64,000 nt of DNA from Mycolicibacterium porcinum (GCA_001942045.1 MSTD01000002.1:186001-250000), one strand, 5' to 3'. Positions 50,003 through 59,361 are shown, counted from the stretch's first letter. Notes: generated from the sequence alone by a model not told the origin. Translations and numbers: made by a program.

Positions 50003-51469
50003 ATGACACACGAATCCCGCATGCTCATCGACGGCAAGCTCGTCGACGGGGAGACCGGCCGAACCTTCGAGAACATCAACCCCGCCACCGAGGAGGTGCT
50101 CGGCGCCACCGCCGACGGCACCCGCGCCGATATGGAGCGCGCCGTAGCGGCGGCTCGGCATGCGTTCGACCACACCGACTGGGCGCGGAACGGTGAGCTG
50201 CGGGCCACCGGTCTGCGTCAGTTGCAGGCGGCTCTGGAGGCAGAGCGCGAAGATATCCGCGCCGAGCTCGTCGCCGAGGTCGGCTGTCCGGTGTTGTCGA
50301 CTTACGGCCCGCAGCTCGACGTCCCGCTCAACGAGGCACTGACGTGGCCCGCCGAGATGATCAGCCAGTTCCCCTGGAAGCGTTCACTTCCCGACAAGGA
50401 CGCCTTCGGCATGGGAACGCCGGCCGCGCGGGAGGTGTGGAAGGAAGCGGTCGGGGTCGTCGGCGTCGTCACGCCGTGGAACTTCCCGTTCGAGATCATC
50501 CTCAACAAGATCGGTCCGATCCTCGCGATGGGCAACACCATGGTGCTCAAGCCTGCTCCCGACACGCCGTGGAACGCGACCCGGATCGGCCGGATCATCG
50601 CCGAACACACCGATATTCCCCCGGGTGTCATCAACATCGTGACCTCCTCCGATCACCTCGTCGGGGAGGTGCTGTCCACCTCACCACTCGTGGACATGGT
50701 GGCGTTCACGGGTTCGACCGCGACCGGACGCCGCATCATGGCGGCCGCCTCGGGAACCGTGAAACCCACCTTCCTCGAACTCGGCGGCAAGTCGGTGTAT
50801 CTCGTCCTCGAGGACGACGGCGACATGCGGGCGTCGATCGGGGGCAGTGCCTTCATCTCGATGCATGCCGGACAAGGCTGCGCCATGCCGACCCGGCTGC
50901 TGGTGCCCAATTCGCGGTACGAAGAGGCCGTCGAGATCGTCAAGATCGCGCTCGAGAAGAACAAGTACGGCGACCCCACCGATCCGTCAGTCCTGCAGGG
51001 ACCGCAGGTCTCCAAACGCCAACAGGACCGCGTGCTGGGTTACATCGAGAAGGGCAAGCAGGAGGGCGCCCGATTGGTTACCGGTGGTGGTGTCCCCAAA
51101 CATCTGCCCAAGGGATTCTTCGTAGAGCCGACGATCTTCGCCGACGTCGACAACGGGATGACCATCGCCCAGGAGGAAATCTTCGGTCCGGTGTTGTCGG
51201 TCATCGGTTTCGACGACGATGATGACGCGGTGCGGATCGCCAACGACTCCATCTACGGCCTGTCCGGTGTGTTGTTCGCCAATGACCTGGAGCGGGCCAA
51301 GAAAGTGGCAAGCCGGATACGCACCGGCACATTGGGCATCAACGGCGGCCTCTGGTATGGCGCCGACGCACCGTTCGGCGGCTACAAACAGTCGGGCATC
51401 GGACGACAATGCGGTCTCGAGGGTTTGGAGATCTTCACCGAGACCAAGACGGTGGGGTGGCCGGCCTGA
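50003..51469 (+). CDS. Aldehyde dehydrogenase (NAD(P)-dependent)
   Basis: A 488-residue ALDH: TPWNFPFE with the oxyanion Asn, FTGSTATGRR, FLELGGKSV (general-base Glu), HAGQGCAMPTR (catalytic Cys), EEIFGPVL and GGYKQSGIGRQCG. Similar overall to the 27727 product but with a different N terminus. Its stop overlaps the next ATG (TGATG). Presumed to oxidise the aldehyde produced by the following alcohol dehydrogenase. Confidence 0.91.
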   Translation: MTHESRMLIDGKLVDGETGRTFENINPATEEVLGATADGTRADMERAVAAARHAFDHTDWARNGELRATGLRQLQAALEAEREDIRAELVAEVGCPVLSTYGPQLDVPLNEALTWPAEMISQFPWKRSLPDKDAFGMGTPAAREVWKEAVGVVGVVTPWNFPFEIILNKIGPILAMGNTMVLKPAPDTPWNATRIGRIIAEHTDIPPGVINIVTSSDHLVGEVLSTSPLVDMVAFTGSTATGRRIMAAASGTVKPTFLELGGKSVYLVLEDDGDMRASIGGSAFISMHAGQGCAMPTRLLVPNSRYEEAVEIVKIALEKNKYGDPTDPSVLQGPQVSKRQQDRVLGYIEKGKQEGARLVTGGGVPKHLPKGFFVEPTIFADVDNGMTIAQEEIFGPVLSVIGFDDDDDAVRIANDSIYGLSGVLFANDLERAKKVASRIRTGTLGINGGLWYGADAPFGGYKQSGIGRQCGLEGLEIFTETKTVGWPA

Positions 51470-52641
51470 TGAAGTCCAAGGCCGCGATCCTCCGCGGAGT
51501 AGGCATCGACTGGGAGGTCACCGAGATCGACCTCGACCCGCCCAGAGCGGGTGAAGTCCTGGTGAAGATGGCCTTCGCGGGCATCTGCCATTCCGACGAG
51601 CACTTCTACAGCGGGGACAGCGTCCCGAGCGCCGATATGGAGGAGATGATGCGGGCGGCCGGCGTACCGGTGCCCGAATGGTTTCCGATGCTCGGCGGAC
51701 ATGAGGGCTCCGGCATCGTCGAAGCGGTGGGCCCTGGGGTAACCAGCCTCAACCCCGGTGATCACGTGGCTATTTCGTTCTTCCCGGCCTGCGGCAGCTG
51801 CCGGTTCTGCGTCACCGGCCATACGTACCTGTGCGATGTCGGTGCCGAAATCTACAGCAAGGAGATGACCACCGACCACACCCGACGCAGGCACGTAACC
51901 GGGCCGAACGGCTCGGAGGACCTGATGGCCATGATGCAGGTCGGCACGTTCTCCGAATACGTCGTCGCCTCGGAGCGATCACTGGTCAAGATCCACGATT
52001 GGATCCCGCTGGAGGCCGCATCCCTGGTTTCCTGCGGTGTGACAACGGGTTTCGGATCAGGATCGATTGCGGCAGGGACCCAGGTCGGCGACACCGTCGT
52101 GGTCGTCGGCGTCGGCGGAATCGGCATGAACGCGGTCCAGGGCGCAAAGGCTGCCGGCGCCAAACACATCGTCGCGGTCGACCCGAACGAGTTCAAGCAA
52201 GAGGTGGCGCCGAACTTCGGGGCCACCCACACCGCCGTCGACGCCGGCGCAGCACTCGAGTTGGTCAAGGAGCTCACCTGGGGCGTGATGGCAGATCGGG
52301 TCGTACTCACGCCCGGCGTCGTACCCCCGGATCTGATCATGGCCGCCATGATGCTGCTGAGGAAGGGCGGTGTCTGCGTGCTCACCGGCATGGCCAAGTT
52401 GACCGACATGATGGTGCCGCTGGTCCTGCCCGACATGGTCAGCTCGTGTAAGACCCTCAAGGGGGTGCTCTACGGTGAGATGAACCCGCGCGAAGCGATG
52501 CCCCGTTTGCTGTCGATGTACGAGGCAGGCACGATCAAACTCGACGAACTCATCACCCGCACCTACAAGCTCGACGACATCAACGAGGCCATGAAAGACC
52601 TGCGGGCCGGTCGTAACATTCGCGGTGTGATCGCTTTCTGA
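51469..52641 (+). CDS. Zinc-dependent medium-chain alcohol dehydrogenase
   Basis: A 390-residue MDR protein. Catalytic zinc region GICHSDEH near residues 36-43 and GGHEGSG near 72; structural zinc Cys cluster CGSCRFCVTGHTYLC near 104-118; nucleotide-binding VVGVGGIGMNAVQG. Length and the C-terminal GEMNPREAMPRLL resemble actinobacterial NDMA-dependent-type alcohol dehydrogenases. Co-translated with the ALDH by a one-base overlap. Last gene of the catabolic region, tail to tail with the allophanate hydrolase gene. Confidence 0.89.
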   Translation: MKSKAAILRGVGIDWEVTEIDLDPPRAGEVLVKMAFAGICHSDEHFYSGDSVPSADMEEMMRAAGVPVPEWFPMLGGHEGSGIVEAVGPGVTSLNPGDHVAISFFPACGSCRFCVTGHTYLCDVGAEIYSKEMTTDHTRRRHVTGPNGSEDLMAMMQVGTFSEYVVASERSLVKIHDWIPLEAASLVSCGVTTGFGSGSIAAGTQVGDTVVVVGVGGIGMNAVQGAKAAGAKHIVAVDPNEFKQEVAPNFGATHTAVDAGAALELVKELTWGVMADRVVLTPGVVPPDLIMAAMMLLRKGGVCVLTGMAKLTDMMVPLVLPDMVSSCKTLKGVLYGEMNPREAMPRLLSMYEAGTIKLDELITRTYKLDDINEAMKDLRAGRNIRGVIAF

Positions 52642-52642
52642 G

Positions 52643-52655
52643 GGCGGACACCGCC
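52643..52655. terminator. Weak hairpin GGCGG-ACA-CCGCC between convergent genes
   Basis: A 5-bp perfect stem with a 3-base loop just after the alcohol dehydrogenase stop and before the convergent allophanate hydrolase stop. It lacks a T-run, so it could act only as a non-canonical or bidirectional terminator. Confidence 0.3.
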
Positions 52656-52672
52656 GAATTCATCCCCAGAAC

Positions 52673-54334
52673 TCAGGACATCGCGGCCAACCAACCCCGG
52701 TACTCAGTGATGTCACGTCCATGCGTGGGAGCGATGTGGTCGCAACCGAAACCGGTGATCCAGCGGCCGTCGTCGAGCTCCACCTTCCCCAGCAGCATCG
52801 GCGCCGGCAGCTCGGCCAGGAACTCCCCCAGCGCCGCCGGAGACAACAGCCACCGTTCACCGACGATCGGTGCCCCGCCTTCTGCGACGCGGGTCAGGCC
52901 CGGCTTGGGCGGAACCGTGTCGAGGGCATACAGCCGGTAGTGCGGCGCGGTGGTGATCGGCCCGGCCCAACGGGCGCCCCGTCCGCTGAGCTGATGCTCC
53001 AGCGGCTGCCCGCGCAGGTGCGCGCCGAACACCGCGAGTTCGGTCAGCGGTGCGCCGCCCGACTCGGGCCAGGTCTCGGTTGACGGTATGTCCAGGAACC
53101 GGGCCGCCAGATCGGCGATGACACCGTCGTGAAATCCCGGGGCCAGCAGGGTGATTCCGAACTGCGCGCCATCGGCCACCGTGCCGGCCGGAACGGCGAT
53201 GGCACACATGTCGAACAGATTGCAGAAGTTGGTGTACCGACCCATCCGGGAGTTCACCACGACCGGGTCGGCCGCGACCGCGTCGATGCGGGGGTGCTCG
53301 GGAGCTGTCGGGACCATCAGCGCGTGACAACCTGCGAGCTGTGCCAGCGCTTTGCCGCGCAACTCCTCGACCCGCCGCCGGTCTCGCAGCAGGTCTGCGG
53401 CCGAATGCGTTCCGGCCGCGGTGACGATCGCCGTCACCGTCGGGTCCAGCTTCGCATCGGGACCGGCTGAGCTGACGAACTCCCCTACCGCGTCCCATCT
53501 TTCGGCAACCAACGCGCCGTTGTAGAGGAGGCCTGCCGCGGCGAAGAAGTCGTCCATCGGGATCGGTACGGTGTCGAATCCGGCAGCCTTCGCCTGTCGC
53601 ACGGCTTCGCCGAACGCGGCCTGCCATGCGTCGTCGAGCCCGGTCAAGGTATCCGGTATCGCGACTCTGGGAGTCACCGGCGCGGCGAAGGGAACGTCCG
53701 CCGACCATTGCCGTTGCGGCGCACCGGCACTCATCACGGCCATCGCTGACTGAGCGGTGGGCAGGTCAGCGGCGAAGATGGTCACGCAGTCATAGCTCGC
53801 ACATGCCGGGACGACGCCCTCGGTGGAGACCACCCCGACCGTGGCTTTGATCCCGACGATGCCCTGCAGCCCGGCCGGAACGCGGCCCGACCCTGCGGTG
53901 TCGGTGCCGATCGCGATGTCGGCGAACCCGAGAGCGACGGCCACCGCCGACCCCGAACTCGAACCGCCGGAGATGTAGTCCGGCCGACGGGAATCCCGCA
54001 CGGCACCATAGGGACTGCGGGTCCCGACCAATCCGGTGGCGAACTGGTCGAGGTTCGTCTTCCCGATGACGACAGCACCGGCGGCCTTGAGAGCGGTCAC
54101 CGCCGGTGCGTCGGCATCGGGAATATAGCTGAAATCCGGGCAGGCCGCAGTGGTCGGTATACCGGCGACGTCGACGTTGTCCTTGACCGCGAGCACCAGC
54201 CCGGCCAGCGGGCCGTCGCCGTCAAGCGCCGCGCGGTGCTCCTCCTCGACCTCGGCCTGGGGGCGCAGGTGGATGAACACTTCGTCGCGTCCACTGGCTT
54301 CGATGTTCCGATAGATATCGGCGATCTTGTTCAT
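52673..54334 (-). CDS. atzF: Allophanate hydrolase
   Basis: A 553-residue amidase-signature protein with the Lys-Ser-Ser triad: AVKDNVDVAGIPTT, GGSSSGSAVAVA and GTDTAGSGRVPAG. After about residue 430 comes the allophanate-hydrolase-specific C-terminal domain (LAVFGAHLRGQPLEHQL). It splits allophanate to ammonia and CO2, the last step of urea carboxylase and guanidine carboxylase pathways. ATG 54334 overlaps the upstream stop (ATGA). Last gene of the operon 59300-52673. Confidence 0.9.
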   Translation of the reverse strand: MNKIADIYRNIEASGRDEVFIHLRPQAEVEEEHRAALDGDGPLAGLVLAVKDNVDVAGIPTTAACPDFSYIPDADAPAVTALKAAGAVVIGKTNLDQFATGLVGTRSPYGAVRDSRRPDYISGGSSSGSAVAVALGFADIAIGTDTAGSGRVPAGLQGIVGIKATVGVVSTEGVVPACASYDCVTIFAADLPTAQSAMAVMSAGAPQRQWSADVPFAAPVTPRVAIPDTLTGLDDAWQAAFGEAVRQAKAAGFDTVPIPMDDFFAAAGLLYNGALVAERWDAVGEFVSSAGPDAKLDPTVTAIVTAAGTHSAADLLRDRRRVEELRGKALAQLAGCHALMVPTAPEHPRIDAVAADPVVVNSRMGRYTNFCNLFDMCAIAVPAGTVADGAQFGITLLAPGFHDGVIADLAARFLDIPSTETWPESGGAPLTELAVFGAHLRGQPLEHQLSGRGARWAGPITTAPHYRLYALDTVPPKPGLTRVAEGGAPIVGERWLLSPAALGEFLAELPAPMLLGKVELDDGRWITGFGCDHIAPTHGRDITEYRGWLAAMS

Positions 54335-56325
54335 GCAGACTCTTTCCTGACGAATTCTCCTGCCGCGGCCCAACGCTCGCGCTCCTCGGACCGCGCCGCT
54401 TCCATCGCGGCGCGGGTCGCGGCGATGTCCTCGGCATTGGCGGCCAGGAACTTCTCGTGTTCGGCCAATGAGAACGTTCCGTCGGTGATCTCGATATGCC
54501 CACGGCCTGCCGCCATGTCGGCACGCAGGTCCAGTAGCTCGTCGGCGGACACCGGGTACCACTGGATCCGATCGAAAAACCGTAACAACCAAGGGTGTTC
54601 AGGATCGAAGCCCTGGGCCATCAGGGGGTGACGGTGGTTCCAGATCTGCGTGGTGCGGCCGACGAACTGGTATCCGCCCGGCCCCTCCATGCCGTAGATG
54701 CACAGGTACGCCCCGCCGATCCCGACCGCGTTCTCCGGCGTCCAGGTCCGCGCCGGGTTGTATTTGGTCGTCACCAAGCGGTGCCGCGGATCCAGCGGCG
54801 TGGCAACCGGGGCGCCCAGATACACATCACCGAGGCCGAGCACCAGATACTCGGCGTCATAGACGATTCGGTGCACGTCGTCGACCGAGGCCAAGCCGTT
54901 CATCCGCCGGATGAACTCGATGTTCCACGGGCACCACGGCGCATCGGCACGCACGCCGTGCATGTAGCGTTCGATGGCCTCCCGGGTCGACGGGTCATCC
55001 CAGCTGAGCGGCAACCGCACGGTCCGGCTGGGCACCACAAGGTCCTGCGCGGCAGGCAGCGAGGCCTCAAGCTCAGCCAGCAGCGGCACCAGTCTCGACT
55101 GCGGAAGCCGGGCCGGGTCCACCTTGACCTGCAACGAACGGATTCCGGGCGTGAGGTCGATCAGCCCGTCCGGCCGATGCTGTTCGAGCGCGTGGTGCAG
55201 GGCATGCGCACGGGCCCGCAACGCCAGGTCCAGTCGCATCTCGCCGTACTCGACCAGGACGTTGTCGTCACCGATCCGGCGGTAGGTGACAGACGTGCTG
55301 CCATCCGATGAGGTTGTGCCGGCGATGATTCCGTCGTCCTCGTCGCCGCCGGGAGAGAACACCGCCGGGATCGAGGCACGCCGCTCCGGGCCGACGGTGG
55401 CCGGAGCTGGTGCCGCCGACGCGCGCACCGGCACGAACCGGACGGTGGCGCCGGGGGCGAGCTGGCCCAGTTTCCAGCGGTCGGCGGCGGTGACGGTGAC
55501 CGGGCAGACGAAGCCGCCGAGGCTCGGACCATCGGGGCCGAGCAGGATCGGGGTATCCCCGGTGAAGTCGAGCGAACCTACCGAATAGGCGTTGTCGTGG
55601 ATGTTCGACGGATGCAGGCCGGCTTCCCCACCATCGGGGCGGGCCCATTCCGGCTTCGGCCCGATCAGCCGCACACCGGTGCGGTCGGAGTTGAAATGCA
55701 CCTCGTAGTCGTGATCGAGCAGCGTGTCGATGTCGTTGCGCGTGAAGAACTCCGGCGCGGAGTGTGGGCCGACGGTCACCGCGATGTACCAGTGGTTGCC
55801 GATGGCCGGTTGTTCCTCGAACAGGATGCGTCGACGGACCCCGCCCACGGCGTCGCGGGTTTCCAGCTTGTCCCCCACGGTCAACGCCCGGCCCTCGTGA
55901 CCACCGAACCGGCCGAGGGTGAATGTCGATGCACTGCCCAGGTATTCGTCGGCCTGCAGCCCGCCCTCGACCGCGATGTAGATCCGCAGACCCGGGCCGT
56001 CGACCATCCCCACGTCCAGGACCTGACCGGCTCCTACCAGGACCGGCACCCACTGCGCGACCCTCGCCCCGTCGATGGTCACCGGCGTTGGGGCGCCCGT
56101 GACACATACCCAGGTGTCGGTGTCGAACCGTAGGGCCGGCCCGCCCATCGTGGCCTCGAGACCGGGCGCGCCCTCCGGATTGCCGACCGCGATGTTGGCG
56201 AGTCGGAAGGACACGTCGTCCATCGGCCCCGAGGGCGGTACCCCGATCTGCCAATACCCGGCACGGCCCGGCCAATCTTGGACCGTGGTGGCCATTCCGG
56301 GCCGAATTACCTCCATTGCGGTCAT
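54331..56325 (-). CDS. KipA/KipI carboxyltransferase-domain protein (urea/guanidine carboxylase-type, lacks BC and BCCP)
   Basis: A 664-residue protein containing an AHS2/KipA domain (MEVIRPGMATTVQDWPGR onward, about 1-310) and an AHS1/KipI domain (about 345-560), in the order found inside urea and guanidine carboxylases, followed by the FLAANAEDIAATR helix that normally precedes the biotin carrier. The biotin carboxylase domain in front and the biotinylated BCCP domain behind are both absent, with no MKM biotin site. Either biotin carboxylase and BCCP come from elsewhere or the carboxylation step is changed. ATG 56325 overlaps the upstream stop. Confidence 0.85.
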   Translation of the reverse strand: MTAMEVIRPGMATTVQDWPGRAGYWQIGVPPSGPMDDVSFRLANIAVGNPEGAPGLEATMGGPALRFDTDTWVCVTGAPTPVTIDGARVAQWVPVLVGAGQVLDVGMVDGPGLRIYIAVEGGLQADEYLGSASTFTLGRFGGHEGRALTVGDKLETRDAVGGVRRRILFEEQPAIGNHWYIAVTVGPHSAPEFFTRNDIDTLLDHDYEVHFNSDRTGVRLIGPKPEWARPDGGEAGLHPSNIHDNAYSVGSLDFTGDTPILLGPDGPSLGGFVCPVTVTAADRWKLGQLAPGATVRFVPVRASAAPAPATVGPERRASIPAVFSPGGDEDDGIIAGTTSSDGSTSVTYRRIGDDNVLVEYGEMRLDLALRARAHALHHALEQHRPDGLIDLTPGIRSLQVKVDPARLPQSRLVPLLAELEASLPAAQDLVVPSRTVRLPLSWDDPSTREAIERYMHGVRADAPWCPWNIEFIRRMNGLASVDDVHRIVYDAEYLVLGLGDVYLGAPVATPLDPRHRLVTTKYNPARTWTPENAVGIGGAYLCIYGMEGPGGYQFVGRTTQIWNHRHPLMAQGFDPEHPWLLRFFDRIQWYPVSADELLDLRADMAAGRGHIEITDGTFSLAEHEKFLAANAEDIAATRAAMEAARSEERERWAAAGEFVRKESA

Positions 56326-56942
56326 GGGCGTGTCACGATCATTCGCACGGCGGTCGGGTCAAACCCGTTGCAGGGGTTGTTGATCTGCGGGCAGTTCGAC
56401 ACCAGTACCAGGGTGTCGATCTCGGCGCGCAGCGACACGGTCTTGCCCGGAGCCGACAGGCCGTCGACGATGCCCAGCGAGCCGTCGGGGTCCACCGGGA
56501 CATTCATGAAGAAGTTGATGTTGCTGACGATGTCGGCCTTGGTCAGGCCCCACCGTGCGCCTTCCCCGATGAAGTTCTCCACGCACGCGTGCTGGTGTTT
56601 GGTGTGGTGTCCGTAGCGCAGCGTGTTCGATTCCTGCGAGCACGCCCCGCCGAGGGTGTCGTGATTACCGACCTCATCGTCGACGATGGTCAGCATCGGC
56701 GCACCGTCGCTGTCACGCAGCACCGAGCCGGTGGTCAGAAAGATGTTGCCCTGCGCCGCGATCGTGGCCGGCGCGCTGTAGCGCACGGTGTGGTCGTCCG
56801 CCCCGTAGAACAGGGTGTCCACGGCCTGGTTGCCGTGCAGGTCGACGATGGTGAGCACGTCCCCGGCGCGCACGATCTTCGACCACGGGGCGCGGGGCGC
56901 GACGATTTCATCGACAACGGTGTGGGCGGCGGTGATGGTCAT
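56322..56942 (-). CDS. DUF1989 protein, urea carboxylase-associated/carboxyguanidine deiminase subunit
   Basis: A 206-residue DUF1989 protein: DLHGNQAVDTLFYGADD near 34-50, GACSQESNTLRYG, and NINFFMNVPVDPDG near 140-153. Paired DUF1989 proteins next to urea carboxylase-like genes form the carboxyguanidine deiminase (CgdAB), which converts carboxyguanidine to allophanate. It overlaps the neighbouring DUF1989 gene (ATGA 56939-56942) and the KipA/KipI gene. Which of the two is CgdA and which CgdB I leave open. Confidence 0.87.
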   Translation of the reverse strand: MTITAAHTVVDEIVAPRAPWSKIVRAGDVLTIVDLHGNQAVDTLFYGADDHTVRYSAPATIAAQGNIFLTTGSVLRDSDGAPMLTIVDDEVGNHDTLGGACSQESNTLRYGHHTKHQHACVENFIGEGARWGLTKADIVSNINFFMNVPVDPDGSLGIVDGLSAPGKTVSLRAEIDTLVLVSNCPQINNPCNGFDPTAVRMIVTRP

Positions 56943-57766
56943 CGGGCACTCCAGACGTCTTCGGAATTCAGGTAGGCACGTTGGTATTCGGGATCGCGTT
57001 CACCGACCGCCGCACCGATCTCGGCCAGGTCGCCGGGAGCCGACCAGGCCAGCACCTCGAGCGAGCCGACGGTGAACTGCGGCGCCGGATCCAACGGATG
57101 CGCGGTATTGGCGATCGCCACGATCAGCGGGAGATGGGTGACCAGCTCGACTACGGTACCGGCACCGGACGATCCGGTGGACACCAGAGCTCCGTCGGCC
57201 TCCACCCGCACGCCGTGGAAGAACGACACACTCGGCGCCACGTCGCGTCGGGTCAGCCCGTTCTTGAGGGCGGCCAGCGCGAGCAGTTCTCGTCCGGCAG
57301 GACTCGGCGACTCCACCTCGCCCGCACCGTATTTGGCCGCGTTGCCCGACCGGGTGGAGGTGCCGCACAGCGCGTCATGGTGACCCGAGGTGTCCGACAC
57401 CACGGTGGCCAGCACCCGGCCCTGATCGCTGAGCAGCGGATGACCTGCCGAAAGATAGGCCTGCCAGGGCACTTTCACGGTGTCGGCGACGTTGAGCCGT
57501 TCCCAGGGTGCGTCCGCCCGCCACAGCAGCAGGTGCGCACATGCGGTGCCGTCCAGATCGCGCAGCCGCAGCCGGGTGCCGCGGGCCAGCACCTTGCTGG
57601 TGTAGCGGCCGCCGGGAACCGTTTCGGCCCAGGTCAATTGCTCGGATGTGACACCCTGCGGCGGTGTGGGCCACTTCGATGCCGGTACAACGGGCATCGA
57701 GTCGGTGATGGTGCCGGCCTGGGCCCGGGCATGGTCGCGGGCGCCGGCGGTGGTCGCGGTGGTCAT
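56939..57766 (-). CDS. DUF1989 protein, urea carboxylase-associated/carboxyguanidine deiminase subunit
   Basis: A 275-residue DUF1989 protein longer than its partner because of an N-terminal extension (about 50 residues). Core motifs: DLDGTACAHLLLWRAD near 93-108, CGTSTRSGNAAKYG, and SVSFFHGVRVEADG. Expected to form the carboxyguanidine deiminase with the 56322 product. It follows the permease gene with a one-base gap and shows the order permease-UAAP1-UAAP2-carboxyltransferase-allophanate hydrolase. Confidence 0.87.
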   Translation of the reverse strand: MTTATTAGARDHARAQAGTITDSMPVVPASKWPTPPQGVTSEQLTWAETVPGGRYTSKVLARGTRLRLRDLDGTACAHLLLWRADAPWERLNVADTVKVPWQAYLSAGHPLLSDQGRVLATVVSDTSGHHDALCGTSTRSGNAAKYGAGEVESPSPAGRELLALAALKNGLTRRDVAPSVSFFHGVRVEADGALVSTGSSGAGTVVELVTHLPLIVAIANTAHPLDPAPQFTVGSLEVLAWSAPGDLAEIGAAVGERDPEYQRAYLNSEDVWSAR

Positions 57767-57767
57767 C

Positions 57768-59300
57768 TCAGACTCCGATCGTGACGGGGTTGGGGTGGGT
57801 CTTGCCGCGCGGGAAGCACAGGGCGCCGAGGACGACCGCAGCGGCGATGCTCAGCGGTCCGGCCCACTGCAGGATCGGCATGTCCCCGGTGGGGTTGAAG
57901 ATCTCGGCCCGCGGCCAGCCGAGGTTGACGATCATCACTGCGCCGTAGAGCACCGCCAGCACATTGACCGCGATACCGAACTTGCCGAGTGAGAACAGCG
58001 GCAGTCCTTCGGCGTCGACCTGGTTGCGTTGGGCGGGCCAGCCTTTGAACCGCCGGTACAGCAGCGGTGCGGTCACCAACAGGTAGGCCAGATAGATCAG
58101 GATGATGCAGACGCTGGCCAGGGTCGCGAAGATGGCCGAGTTGCCGACGTTGACGAGCAGCACCCCGATGCACAGCAGGCCGATGAGCACCGACGGCCAG
58201 ATCGGTGTGCCGGTGTGGCTGTTGACCCGGGACAGGATCGACGAGGCCGGCAGCCGCCCGTCGCGCGCCATCGAGAACATCAGCCGCGAGGCCGCGGTCT
58301 GAATTGCCAAGGTGCAGATAGTGATCGCGATGCAGACGTCGACCAGCAGCACCGTGCCCCACGGTGAGGACAGCACGGTGTCGAGCACGTACGGCAGGCC
58401 TTCGGTCGCCAGCCGTCCGTCGGTCAGGCTGGGGGCGGCCATCAGAGCGCCCAGGATCATCAATCCGCCGCCGAGCGCCGAGACCGACAGCGCCATCCGG
58501 ATGGTCCGGGGCGCGACGCGCCGCGGATTGCGGGTTTCCTCGGCAAGCTCACCGGCCGAGCCGAAACCGACCATGACGTAGGCCGCCATCAGACCCGACA
58601 TGATCCAGGCCCAGACGTAGCCGGGCTGGCCGCCGGCGTGCCCCGTATCGAACACGACCTGCGGGCCGCGCTGAGCGTGGGTGAAGAACACCCCGATCAC
58701 GGCGATGACACCGACGATCTCGCAGATCACCCCGGCACTGTTGACGCGTGACATCCATTTGACGCCAAGGCAATTGATCGTCGTCGTGAGCACCAGCAGA
58801 ACGGTTCCCAGCAGCACCGCGTTGGCCGCTCCGCTCGGCGAGGTCAGCGCCGGATCGTCACCGATGACCTGGAACCCGGACCAGATCGTGGGCAGTACAA
58901 CCTGTAGTGCGATCGCGGCGGCCGACGCGGTGACGATCTGGGCCAGGATCATGAACCAGCCGCCGAACCAGCCGACCACCTCGCCACCCATCCGCCGGGA
59001 CCACTGATAGATGGCGCCCGAGATCGGATAGCGCGCGGCCAGCTCGGCGAAGCACAGTGCGACGAGGAACTGGCCGAGGAACACCGCGGGCCACGTCCAG
59101 AAGAAGGCGGGGCCGCCGAAGCCGAACCCGAGGCCGAACAGCTGGAAGATCGTCGTCAGAATGGACACGAACGAAAAGCCGGCGGCGAAGGATTCGAACT
59201 TTCCGAGCCGACGGTGCAACTGCTGGTCGTAACCGAATTCGGCCAGGTCGTCATGGTCGCTGGACACAGGACGTCCCGTCGCGGTAGCGCTGCTGGTCAT
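57768..59300 (-). CDS. APC-family permease (probable guanidine/urea-type or amine transporter)
   Basis: A 510-residue integral membrane protein with about 12 hydrophobic segments and the APC signatures FAELAARYPISGAIYQW and SAGELAEETRNPRR. Permeases of this family sit in most urea carboxylase/DUF1989 operons and are believed to import the nitrogen source. First gene of the minus-strand operon. The 22-bp palindrome at 59340-59361 is 40 bp upstream; I found no match to the known guanidine riboswitch cores in the leader. Confidence 0.88.
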   Translation of the reverse strand: MTSSATATGRPVSSDHDDLAEFGYDQQLHRRLGKFESFAAGFSFVSILTTIFQLFGLGFGFGGPAFFWTWPAVFLGQFLVALCFAELAARYPISGAIYQWSRRMGGEVVGWFGGWFMILAQIVTASAAAIALQVVLPTIWSGFQVIGDDPALTSPSGAANAVLLGTVLLVLTTTINCLGVKWMSRVNSAGVICEIVGVIAVIGVFFTHAQRGPQVVFDTGHAGGQPGYVWAWIMSGLMAAYVMVGFGSAGELAEETRNPRRVAPRTIRMALSVSALGGGLMILGALMAAPSLTDGRLATEGLPYVLDTVLSSPWGTVLLVDVCIAITICTLAIQTAASRLMFSMARDGRLPASSILSRVNSHTGTPIWPSVLIGLLCIGVLLVNVGNSAIFATLASVCIILIYLAYLLVTAPLLYRRFKGWPAQRNQVDAEGLPLFSLGKFGIAVNVLAVLYGAVMIVNLGWPRAEIFNPTGDMPILQWAGPLSIAAAVVLGALCFPRGKTHPNPVTIGV

Positions 59301-59339
59301 AGGCGTTTCTCTCAGGCTCGGGGCGGTGCCGCCAGCTCC

Positions 59340-59361
59340 TTAACTGTCACTTGATAGATAA
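59340..59361. promoter_or_regulatory. Imperfect palindrome TTAnCTnTCA-nn-TGAnAGnTAA (candidate operator)
   Basis: Sixteen of 22 positions are symmetric. It lies 40 bp upstream of the permease ATG in the 170-bp gap between the nitrogen operon (minus) and the nucleotidyltransferase gene (plus). It differs from the other palindromes of the window. No regulator gene is adjacent to this operon. The rest of the gap holds an inverted pair GCTCGG/CCGAGC that could fold in the permease leader RNA. Confidence 0.5.
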
